Shown here in pieces: positions 15,526 to 21,675 of a stretch of DNA of 21,675 nt (positions are counted from its first letter, which is position 1; the number at the start of each line of letters is the position of its first letter). The DNA comes from Methanocella sp. (GTDB lineage: Archaea > Halobacteriota > Methanocellia > Methanocellales > Methanocellaceae), in the NCBI RefSeq assembly GCF_035506375.1, contig NZ_DATJPM010000046.1, positions 1-21,675 on the forward strand, in the 5' to 3' direction. A model generated the notes under the pieces. The model saw only the letters and a list, made by a program, of their open reading frames with translations. It searched no databases and was not told the DNA's origin. Both the position numbers and the translations under genes were made by a program.

Positions 15526-15981
15526 CTACACGGGCGGCGCGGCTTCCTTCACCCTCTCGGCCATGACCATCTCTGTCAGATCCTCGATGCCGTCGATGGC
15601 CCGGATCTTGTCGTTGATGGTCCGGTTCAACTCCTCCAGGTTTTTGGCCCAGACCTTGATGAGCAGGTCGTACTCACCCAGCATGCCGTAGACTTCCGTT
15701 ACTTCGGGCAGTGCCGCTAGGGCCTGCTTGGCCTCGTCGTGCTTCTCTGTGTCTGTCTGTACGAGCATGACTGCCATGACGGCATAGCCGGTCAGGTCCG
15801 GGTCCACGATGACCGTGTATCGGATGTGGCCCTTTTCCTGCAGGCGCTTGAGGCGGTACTGGATGGTGGCATCGGAAATGCCCGTCTGCCGGGACATCTC
15901 CAGGTAGCTCATCCTAGCGTTTTCCCTGAGGAGCCGGAGGATAGAAAGGTCCGTTTCGTCCAGTTCTGAACTATTATCCAT
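15526..15981 (-). CDS. Lrp/AsnC-family transcriptional regulator
   Basis: 151 residues: an N-terminal winged helix-turn-helix (about 5-60; LDETDLSILRLLRENARMSY, then GISDATIQYRLKRLQEKGHI) and a C-terminal ligand-binding/oligomerisation domain (about 65-145; the V-Y-G-M-L-G-E-Y-D-L-L segment is typical). It heads the operon with the MgtE_N-CBS and Nramp-type genes, so local control of metal uptake and self-regulation are likely. A perfect 15-bp palindrome lies 29-43 bases before its ATG. Family members usually sense amino acids; the neighbours suggest this one may respond to a metal-linked signal, which is unproven. AAGGAG lies 14 bases before the ATG, too far for normal use, so a near-leaderless start is possible. 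Confidence 0.92.
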   Translation of the reverse strand: MDNSSELDETDLSILRLLRENARMSYLEMSRQTGISDATIQYRLKRLQEKGHIRYTVIVDPDLTGYAVMAVMLVQTDTEKHDEAKQALAALPEVTEVYGMLGEYDLLIKVWAKNLEELNRTINDKIRAIDGIEDLTEMVMAERVKEAAPPV

Positions 15982-16009
15982 ATCTATCCGTTGTTCTCCT
16001 TAATGATAT

Positions 16010-16024
16010 TTGGTAATTTACCAA
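16010..16024. promoter_or_regulatory. Candidate operator of the metal-uptake operon
   Basis: A perfect 15-bp palindrome with arms TTGGTAA and TTACCAA around one central base. It lies just downstream of the minus-strand TATA box and ends at about the predicted transcription start. A bound dimer there would block initiation. Length and symmetry suit an Lrp/AsnC-family site, so self-repression by the neighbouring regulator is the simplest reading. Confidence 0.6.
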
Positions 16025-16030
16025 TATATG

Positions 16031-16040
16031 TATATATAAT
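16031..16040 (-). promoter_or_regulatory. TATA box for the Lrp / MgtE_N-CBS / Nramp operon
   Basis: On the minus strand this reads ATTATATATA, a strong archaeal TATA element. Initiation is predicted around 16008-16012, giving a leader of about 30 bases before the regulator's ATG. The rest of the 190-bp gap toward the TraB-type gene is AT-rich and shows no gene. Confidence 0.55.
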
Positions 16041-16172
16041 TTGTCCTTTTACTTAAAATTTATCGATTTAATAGTATAATGCAAATGGATTTGGGTAAAA
16101 AGGACGATATACTAAAAAGATAATTAGCAAAAGATTATTCTATCAACCATGCCTTAATTGAACTCCCCAAAT

Positions 16173-17444
16173 TTACGCCAATGACTTTAAACCGTAACCG
16201 AGTGATACGATGGCGTGATAGCCGTTGGACAGGCCGGCGTGGAGAATCCCCACCGGATCGTGGAGATTAAAATATTGGGCCAGGATGAGCACGCCGATAA
16301 AGGCGCCGATGATGCTGCCAACGTTGGCCACGGCGGCCACGGCTATGACCCTGAACAGGCGATTCGTGAACAGGTTTCTAAACGCCTCGATAAAACTGTC
16401 TTCCTCATTGCCGAGCAGGGTACTCAGGTCCCCCATGGTAGGCGGGCGCTGCGTTGCCTCCACGATGCCCGCGAGCCAGCCGATGGCAATCAGCGGATGG
16501 ATCGCCGCGCTCAACGCGGAAACGAACGCCATGGCCACGGATTTCCAGTGCCCGCCGATCAGGGCGACGAACGTGGCCGACACGACGCCCTGGATGAAGA
16601 ATAAGACAGCGAGCATTAGCAATAGCTGCTGCCAGGGTATGCCGGAAAACAGCAGCAATGCGCAGATGAATACCACCGATAGGATAACGATCGCACTGAT
16701 GATCTTCAGCCAGGGAATATGGCGCCTCTTCGGGACGACGGAGATGGATTCGATGGATGGTATCGTCTCTGGGTGTCCCAGGTACTTTTTAATGCCTTCC
16801 CTGTGGCCGGCACCGACGACGCCGAGCACCCGCTTACTCCGGCCGATGTTAAGAAGGTTATTGGCCAGGTAAGCGTCCCGCTCGTACACCAGGACTTCGG
16901 CGGCGGAAGGCGCGAACTCCCGTAATTCTTCGACCAGGTCCGAGACGACGTTCTCATTCGTGATTTGCTCCATGTCGATATCTCCGGTCCCGAAGCCCAG
17001 CGTCGCCAGCAGCAGCGAATAGGCCATCCGGAGCTTCTCGCGCAGAGTCATCTTTGCCCAAAATCGAGCCATCGTAATGCTTATATCCCGGTCGATCAGG
17101 GCGATCGGAATGCCCCTCTTCCGGGCCGCGTCGATGGCCGCAAGCATCTCGGAGCCGGGCTTCACACCCATCTCGGCGCCCACCTTACGCTGGACCCAAG
17201 CCAGCATCGTTTGCAATAAAAAAACCGCCAGGTTACTTCCCTTTAACAGCTCTTTAACCGGGAGCTCCTTATCCTTATTCCCCTGGTCGCCTTCCGTCAG
17301 CGCCTTATATCGGCGGTCGTCGAGCTCGATGGCCACCACGTCCGGCTGATACCGGTCGATGGCCTCTTCCACCTCTTTCACGCTCTTCTCCGATACGTGG
17401 GCAGTACCTATAAGATGGATATTATCCGAAAAATTCGTATTCAT
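16173..17444 (-). CDS. TraB/PrgY-family membrane protein
   Basis: 423 residues from the ATG at 17444. The N-terminal 225 residues form the TraB/GumN-like domain with its conserved pieces: L-I-G13-T-A-H16-V-S, the IELDDRRY segment, and G211-A-G-H214. The C-terminal half has four or five membrane segments between about 235 and 420, so the catalytic-like domain sits at the membrane. The family includes Enterococcus PrgY/TraB (pheromone shutdown) and relatives of the animal Tiki metalloproteases; the archaeal role is unknown. The conserved His and Glu suggest a metal-dependent peptidase-like activity, but that is inference. A GTG at 17471 would add nine residues; I chose the ATG because the homology begins right after it. 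Monocistronic; no partner gene is visible. Confidence 0.82.
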   Translation of the reverse strand: MNTNFSDNIHLIGTAHVSEKSVKEVEEAIDRYQPDVVAIELDDRRYKALTEGDQGNKDKELPVKELLKGSNLAVFLLQTMLAWVQRKVGAEMGVKPGSEMLAAIDAARKRGIPIALIDRDISITMARFWAKMTLREKLRMAYSLLLATLGFGTGDIDMEQITNENVVSDLVEELREFAPSAAEVLVYERDAYLANNLLNIGRSKRVLGVVGAGHREGIKKYLGHPETIPSIESISVVPKRRHIPWLKIISAIVILSVVFICALLLFSGIPWQQLLLMLAVLFFIQGVVSATFVALIGGHWKSVAMAFVSALSAAIHPLIAIGWLAGIVEATQRPPTMGDLSTLLGNEEDSFIEAFRNLFTNRLFRVIAVAAVANVGSIIGAFIGVLILAQYFNLHDPVGILHAGLSNGYHAIVSLGYGLKSLA

Positions 17445-17559
17445 TGTCCTGGGCTCTTCCACCGGGCTCACGACCAGAAGTTCATTCGTGTCAGGGATAT
17501 GTAGTTTAGTACAATTGTAATATTAATGTATATCCTTTCCTATCGTTTCCAGCGTTTCT

Positions 17560-17595
17560 CCCGGCAAGCCTTGCAGGAAGAAGCCCTTCGCCGGG
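17560..17595. terminator. Possible hairpin downstream of the SWIM gene
   Basis: CCCGGC at 17560-17565 pairs with GCCGGG at 17590-17595. Three more pairs form across a one-base bulge, leaving a loop of about 17 bases. It lies 34-69 bases past the SWIM gene's stop on the minus strand and could aid termination, though no T-run follows. The rest of the 17445-17628 gap shows no gene. Confidence 0.25.
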
Positions 17596-17628
17596 GAATT
17601 GTTCCGCTGCGGATGAAAATTGAGAATG

Positions 17629-18630
17629 CTATGCATGTCCTTTGATATCGGCCCGCATCTCTTCGAGCCTTTCGAGCCGCTCTTCCACGTATTCGTACTC
17701 TTCGGAGTACTTCGGCCCCATCGTGATGAAGCTCTTCTTAAAGTCCGCGAGCCGCAGCTCGACGGCGTTGAGCATGAACTTTTGCTCCTTCAGGCGCTCG
17801 GTCTCTTTACGTATTAAGTTACGCAGGACTCGCTCCAGCCCCCATTCGGCCAGCAGGTACCATTCCAGCGCCTGGTTCATGTACCTTCGCCTTTCGCCCT
17901 CCATGCGGAAGTTCGGGATGACGTCACCGTACAGGTCCATGACCGTGGCGAAGAAGTTGCGCATGAGGCCGTCCGTATCATCGAGGTTCGTGTAATTGTC
18001 GACGATGGCGTCGATGACCGGGTTCAGGATGACCGTGGCCGTCCCGATATCGCCTCCCTGGTAGATGTCGGAGGCATATTCCCGGAAAATATCGAGCTTT
18101 TTCACTATCTCCCGCACGTTCAGGTAATCGACGAACTCTTCCGAAAAGATGTTCTTCATCTCTCGCTCCACGAAGCCCGGCAGCTCATTCCTGGGCAGCA
18201 GGCGGAGGTTGATCACGTAGACCACGTCGGGGTCGTACTTGATCATGTCGATGATCGTCTCGACCAGCGGCCCCTTGTCCATCTTTTTAAGCAGATCTTC
18301 GGACTGCCCCAGGTCCTTGAACATGCCCGGTTTCTTCAGCCATCCGTAGAGCACGGCGGCGATATGCTTGCAATAGCCGAGGGCGTACGGGCAGGTGCAC
18401 GAGGCCACCAGGTTTCCGCCCCTGACGTCGACGCGAATATAGTAATTCTCGGGGAGCGTGCCCTGGCACTCGGCCATGATGCTCTCCCGGTAGACAAAAG
18501 GCCGCATTATGCGACCCTGCTCAAAATATTTAATGCCCCGCTCCATGATCCGGTCCTCGAAAAGCGCGCTGACCTCCTCGTCGGTCAGGCTCTTCAGGTC
18601 CCTCATGGCGGGCGGAGCTCTCGCGGGCAT
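17629..18630 (-). CDS. SWIM zinc-finger protein
   Basis: 333 residues with an N-terminal SWIM motif, C78-x-C80-x6-C87-x-H89 (CTCPYALGYCKH), preceded by the usual lead-in (RGIKYFEQGRI, about 32-41). The remaining 230 residues are helical and charged, with no helicase, transposase or nuclease motif, so this is a stand-alone SWIM protein. SWIM domains bind DNA or proteins, and in prokaryotes they often accompany SNF2-type helicases or DUF-type partners. No such gene is adjacent. The end is a probable coiled coil (EEYEYVEERLERLEEMRADI). The ATG at 18630 lies about 25 bases after a TATA element, which fits a leaderless gene; an ATG eight codons later is less likely. Confidence 0.82.
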   Translation of the reverse strand: MPARAPPAMRDLKSLTDEEVSALFEDRIMERGIKYFEQGRIMRPFVYRESIMAECQGTLPENYYIRVDVRGGNLVASCTCPYALGYCKHIAAVLYGWLKKPGMFKDLGQSEDLLKKMDKGPLVETIIDMIKYDPDVVYVINLRLLPRNELPGFVEREMKNIFSEEFVDYLNVREIVKKLDIFREYASDIYQGGDIGTATVILNPVIDAIVDNYTNLDDTDGLMRNFFATVMDLYGDVIPNFRMEGERRRYMNQALEWYLLAEWGLERVLRNLIRKETERLKEQKFMLNAVELRLADFKKSFITMGPKYSEEYEYVEERLERLEEMRADIKGHA

Positions 18631-18649
18631 GATAGGATTTACGGCCGGG

Positions 18650-18658
18650 ATAAATAAA
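18650..18658 (-). promoter_or_regulatory. TATA box for the SWIM gene
   Basis: The minus strand reads TTTTATTTATCC, with the core about 25 bases before the ATG at 18630. This spacing implies that transcription starts at or next to the ATG, so the start codon choice rests on it. Confidence 0.5.
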
Positions 18659-18719
18659 ACGCTACGCAGAAAAGTGTGCCAATATTAAAAGGCAGGTTGC
18701 GTTTTTCGCCGAACGACGT

Positions 18720-19124
18720 TTAAGCCGGCTTCGGAATGGAGCGCTGGGCTTCGTCAACGCCCAGGCATGAGAGGATACATGATACCAGGCCTTTTGCCCT
18801 ACAATCCCTTTTTTCAATGAGCTTCAGCAGTGGCCCGATGGACGGCCTGCCGATGTTGACCAGCGCGCGGCCCGCGGTCGCCCGCACTTCCGGGACACTG
18901 TCGTCGAGCGCTTCGACCAGCCCGTTCACTGCGCGGGCATCGCCAATCTCCCCCAGAGTCCATGCCGCATTGCCCCGCACCCTCCAGTTGTCGAATTTCA
19001 GGGCGGACACCAGCGGCTCTACGGCACTACTTCCTGCATCTATCAGCTTTTCCGCGGCCTCAAAGCGCTTATTCTCGGAAGCAAGGGCCTGGATGAGCCC
19101 GGAAAAGTCTTGCTCGTTACTCAT
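18720..19124 (-). CDS. HEAT-repeat protein
   Basis: 134 residues made almost entirely of about four HEAT-like helical pairs. The clearest are VRGNAAWTLGEIGDARAVNGLVEAL and VRATAGRALVNIGRPSIGPLL, with the PBS-lyase-type A-x-x-L-G-x-I-G pattern. Such short repeat proteins are protein-binding scaffolds. The resemblance to phycocyanobilin lyases is structural and does not imply bilin chemistry. No partner can be named from the neighbours. No signal peptide or membrane segment. Two TATA-like stretches (minus strand, near 19164-19170 and 19189-19198) lie upstream in a strongly AT-rich 118-bp gap, and I cannot tell which is used. It is probably transcribed alone. Confidence 0.82.
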   Translation of the reverse strand: MSNEQDFSGLIQALASENKRFEAAEKLIDAGSSAVEPLVSALKFDNWRVRGNAAWTLGEIGDARAVNGLVEALDDSVPEVRATAGRALVNIGRPSIGPLLKLIEKRDCRAKGLVSCILSCLGVDEAQRSIPKPA

Positions 19125-19242
19125 TACTGAAATGTGATATAGAGGCTCGCATAATAGATTCGACTATAAACTATTGATAACTATATACTTTATATATCTT
19201 TCAATATAGAATCGCTCATGTTTATTCATGATAATATAGTCT

Positions 19243-19461
19243 TTATTTGGCCTTACCGTAGACGCAATAATACATCCCGTTCAGCTTATATTTTGAATAT
19301 ACCGGGCAGCCGGCCGGGCAAATGCAGCCTTCCATGTTGACTTTTAAAGGGCTCTTGCCGTGGCCGCAGTACTGCTTCTTATCGCCCTGGCCCGGGAAGC
19401 TCGGGCAGCCGTCGCAGATGCATTCACTCATGTTCTCGTCGTTTTCGGGTGGGGTCGTCAT
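19243..19461 (-). CDS. DUF2769-family eight-cysteine protein
   Basis: 72 residues with eight cysteines in two similar halves: C14-x-C16-x2-C19-P, C32 and GKS; then C46-x-C48-x3-C52-P, C66 and GKA. The pattern matches DUF2769, small cysteine-rich proteins I know mainly from methanogens. Four cysteines per half could each hold a zinc ion or an iron-sulfur cluster, and the function is unknown. It is soluble, with no signal peptide. The ATG at 19461 has no Shine-Dalgarno sequence. A TATA-like AATTTATTAA (minus strand, around 19491-19500) is about 34 bases upstream, so the leader is short or absent. An ATG at residue 11 is the alternative start. Confidence 0.78.
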   Translation of the reverse strand: MTTPPENDENMSECICDGCPSFPGQGDKKQYCGHGKSPLKVNMEGCICPAGCPVYSKYKLNGMYYCVYGKAK

Positions 19462-19541
19462 GATATATCAATCAGTTATTTATCTATGGATTAATAAATT
19501 GTTGGTTTATTTTTAATCGTCCTTGCCACGCTTGCAACGGC

Positions 19542-20552
19542 TCAGGCGAGATTCGTGAGCCCGGCCTCTCTCACGATCTCCCTGGCCCGGGCTATCTCTG
19601 CACTGTTCAGCATGCGATTGATCTCCGGGAAAGCGTGAGCCCGGTATTCGGGGAAATACTGGAACATTAAATTAAAGCGCACGTTCTTCCCCAGGTTCCT
19701 GGCGCACCATTCCACGATGGGCTTCGTGCAGCACTCCACGTGGCCCGGGAGAACGAGCTGCCTGACCAGGACATCGGCCTGGGCCTTTGCATCAAGAAAG
19801 GCCCGGGTGGTGACCGCCCAGTAATTGGCGCCGCTGGAGTAGCGGGATGCGTGCTCGTCGTCACCGTAGCGAAAATCGCCAAGATATACGTCCACGACGC
19901 CTTCCAGCAGGAGCATGGATTCGGGTGTTATATACATGTTTGAATTCCAGACCACCGGGATATTTGAGTTCACGTAATTCATGACTTCGAGTATCGTATG
20001 CAGATGGGGCGTGGGGTCTCCGCCCACTAAGTTCACGTTCTTACTACCCTCTTTATGGCGGACCTCGATGACTTCGGCAAGCACCTTCGGGTACACCTGG
20101 CGTCCCCGGATCTCCGTGGCGATGGTCCAGTTCTGGCAATAGGCACAGGCGAAGGTGCAGCCCTCGAAAAAGATCGTATGCGACGGGACGAGCTCGCGCT
20201 CCTCGCCGTGGTGCAGGAATTCCGAATAATAGTGAGACGTATAGTCCACTCCGCAGGCGCCCGGCCGCTTATACCGGTTAGCGCCGCAGCGTATCTCGCA
20301 AAAGTAGCAGTGCTCCATGATACGGGCGGCCAGCTCGGCCTTAACGTCTAAAAGAGAAGGCTTTTTGCGCTCCGGGAACTTTTCGAACGACGCATACCGC
20401 CCGTTCTTCTCGCGGTACTCGGCGATCCTTTCGTCGTGAAGCCGCCATAGCTCCCGGTCGTTGAGCGACCTGAAGCCCGGGTCAACGGCCACGCTCTTGA
20501 GCAGAATATGGCGGGCCGGGGCGCCCTTTAAAATATTTAAATAGCGTTCCAT
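19542..20552 (-). CDS. Radical SAM protein, PflX/AmmeMemoRadiSam-like
   Basis: 336 residues. The radical SAM cluster motif is C132-x3-C136-x2-C139 (GCTFACAYCQNW), as in pyruvate formate-lyase activase-related proteins. Further family features follow: VNLVGGDPTPH (a GGDP variant of the GGE motif) and LVLPGHV. Ahead of the core is a second cysteine set, C82-x2-C85-x3-C89-x10-C100, of the CxxCxxxC...GxCG kind seen in COG1313-type proteins. It could ligate a second cluster. Substrate unknown; these proteins are presumed to activate or modify a partner protein or RNA. No glycyl radical enzyme or MEMO gene is adjacent. The ATG at 20552 follows GTAAGGAA. It is divergent from the MFS gene across 160 bp. 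Confidence 0.85.
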   Translation of the reverse strand: MERYLNILKGAPARHILLKSVAVDPGFRSLNDRELWRLHDERIAEYREKNGRYASFEKFPERKKPSLLDVKAELAARIMEHCYFCEIRCGANRYKRPGACGVDYTSHYYSEFLHHGEERELVPSHTIFFEGCTFACAYCQNWTIATEIRGRQVYPKVLAEVIEVRHKEGSKNVNLVGGDPTPHLHTILEVMNYVNSNIPVVWNSNMYITPESMLLLEGVVDVYLGDFRYGDDEHASRYSSGANYWAVTTRAFLDAKAQADVLVRQLVLPGHVECCTKPIVEWCARNLGKNVRFNLMFQYFPEYRAHAFPEINRMLNSAEIARAREIVREAGLTNLA

Positions 20553-20632
20553 TTCCTTACTCTGCTATGAAAAGCATGACACAAGTACTTTTGTCCCGGG
20601 GCTGCCGGTAACATAATTCCTTGCTGATAACC

Positions 20633-20640
20633 TATAAATA
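20633..20640 (+). promoter_or_regulatory. TATA box for the MFS exporter gene
   Basis: TATAAATA is a near-consensus archaeal TATA box. Initiation is predicted around 20660, leaving a leader of about 50 bases that carries GGAG (20704-20707) five bases before the ATG. Confidence 0.6.
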
Positions 20641-20643
20641 CTA

Positions 20644-20666
20644 TGTCGATTATCGATATATCGACA
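20644..20666. promoter_or_regulatory. Candidate repressor operator before the MFS gene
   Basis: Perfect 7-bp arms, TGTCGAT and ATCGACA, flank a 9-bp spacer, 23 bp in all. It begins four bases after the TATA box and covers the predicted start of transcription, the classic position for repression. Size and symmetry suit a TetR- or MarR-type dimer. No such regulator gene is in the window; it may lie beyond the right edge. Confidence 0.55.
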
Positions 20667-20712
20667 GCCGATAGTCAATTAATGATAGATTACAAGTTTC
20701 GATGGAGCAAAA

Positions 20713-21675
20713 ATGAGCGATAATTTTTTTAAAATAAACGTCGACTATAAGTGGATTGCGCTCTCGAACGTGACCCTCGCCTCGCTGATGGGCACCATTA
20801 ACGGCAGCATCATCATGATCTCGCTGCCGGCGATCTTCGAGGGCATACATATCAATCCCATGGCCCCAGACTCGTTCCAGTATTTATTGTGGATCCTTAT
20901 GGGCTATGGCCTCGTCACGGCGACGCTCCTCCTGAGCATCGGGCGCCTGGCGGACATGTACGGCCGTGTCAGGCTATTCCGGCTGGGCTTCCTGATATTT
21001 TCTATAGGCTCAGTACTATTATTCCTGACGCCGGGCACGGGTAATACCGGAGCGCTGGAGCTGGTCGTCTTCCGGCTGATACAGGCGGTGGGCGGCGCGT
21101 TCACCATGGCGAACGGCGCGGCCATCATCACCGACGCGTTCCCCTCCGACGAGCGAGGGAAGGCTCTGGGCATCAACATGGTCGCCGTCATGTCCGGCCA
21201 GTTCATCGGCCTCATCCTGGGCGGCATCCTCGCCGTCTACGACTGGCGCTACGTGTTCCTGGTCAGCGTGCCCTTCGCTATCCTGGGCACGCTCTGGTCC
21301 TACTGGAAGCTGAAGGAGGTCTCCTTCCGGGCGCCGAAGACCGGCATCGACTGGATAGGCAACCTGGTATTCGTCGCCGGGCTCACCTCGCTGCTGGTCG
21401 GCGTCACCTATGGCCTGATGCCGTACACGCACGATAATGTCACTGATCCGATGGGCTGGAGCAGCCCCTGGGTGATCGCGGCGATCGTCATTGGCGTCGT
21501 GCTCCTGGCCGCCTTCCCGTTCATCGAGCGCAAGGTGAAGAACCCCATGTTCCGCTTCGAGTTCTTCAAGATCCGCGCCTTCATGTACGCGAACCTGGCC
21601 AGCTTCACCTCGGCCATCGCCCGTGGCGGCGTCATGTTCATGATGATCCTGCTCCTGCAGGGCATCTGGCTCCCG
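20713..21675 (+). CDS. MFS drug exporter, DHA2 (EmrB/QacA) type, 3' end missing
   Basis: 321 codons run open to the window end, so only the N-terminal two-thirds is seen (this family has about 480-600 residues). Around nine hydrophobic segments are visible. MFS motif A appears as GRLADMYGRVRLF after the second segment, and DWRYVFLVSVPFAILG is the segment typical of the 14-helix DHA2 family. Proton-driven export of drugs or other small toxic compounds is the family expectation; the substrate is unknown. The ATG at 20713 follows GGAG by five bases. The start is well supported by the promoter and the MSDNFF lead into the first helix. The upstream 23-bp inverted repeat suggests inducible expression. 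It is divergent from the radical SAM gene, and the two may be unrelated. Confidence 0.88.
   Translation, partial: MSDNFFKINVDYKWIALSNVTLASLMGTINGSIIMISLPAIFEGIHINPMAPDSFQYLLWILMGYGLVTATLLLSIGRLADMYGRVRLFRLGFLIFSIGSVLLFLTPGTGNTGALELVVFRLIQAVGGAFTMANGAAIITDAFPSDERGKALGINMVAVMSGQFIGLILGGILAVYDWRYVFLVSVPFAILGTLWSYWKLKEVSFRAPKTGIDWIGNLVFVAGLTSLLVGVTYGLMPYTHDNVTDPMGWSSPWVIAAIVIGVVLLAAFPFIERKVKNPMFRFEFFKIRAFMYANLASFTSAIARGGVMFMMILLLQGIWLP

Noticed and set aside
16225..16872. 215-codon plus-strand frame across the TraB-type gene
   Set aside because: Met/Ala/Pro-rich composition and antisense to conserved membrane segments and the GAGH motif.

Overview
The window looks like chromosomal DNA from a methanogenic archaeon. 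My best guess is the Methanocellales (Methanocella / Rice Cluster I), but this is inferred from gene content and was not tested by alignment. Evidence for archaea: AT-rich TATA-type promoter elements sit 25-35 bases before several starts, including apparently leaderless genes. Two genes belong to families I know mainly from methanogens (DUF2115 and DUF2769). Coding DNA is GC-rich and intergenic DNA is sharply AT-rich. I saw no rRNA, tRNA, CRISPR array, insertion sequence or phage gene.

Layout. 1-341: a short repeat-like edge and a small conserved protein of unknown function. 553-2226: ATP sulfurylase (sat) with its own promoter, ending in a strong terminator hairpin. 2320-3895: a cytoplasmic HtrA-type protease and a YkgJ-type cysteine-cluster protein, divergently transcribed. 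3942-6006 (minus): an archaeal Mre11/SbcD-related phosphoesterase and a zinc-ribbon membrane protein with a sequon-rich outer domain. 6106-8225 (plus): a VWA-domain protein overlapping a DUF2115 gene, divergent from the zinc-ribbon gene across a palindromic TATA-like element. 8356-12166: purL (with tandem PurS-like domains fused at its N-terminus) and purQ, one base apart, for step 4 of purine synthesis. 12216-12578: a YbjQ-type protein.

12879-15981 (minus) is the most interesting part. It is a compact three-gene operon: an Lrp/AsnC regulator, a soluble protein with PRC-barrel, MgtE_N and CBS-pair regions but no MgtE membrane channel, and an Nramp-fold transporter that lacks two of the usual metal ligands. 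I read it as a divalent-metal (perhaps Mg2+) uptake system in which an MgtE-like cytosolic sensor acts in trans on an Nramp-type permease. A perfect 15-bp palindrome between the TATA box and the regulator's start is a likely operator.

16173-20552 (minus): a TraB/PrgY-family membrane protein, a SWIM zinc-finger protein, a HEAT-repeat protein, an eight-cysteine DUF2769 protein with an internal duplication, and a radical SAM protein with an extra N-terminal cysteine cluster. 20713 to the window end (plus): the first 321 codons of a DHA2-type MFS exporter, preceded by a TATA box and a 23-bp inverted repeat that looks like a repressor operator.
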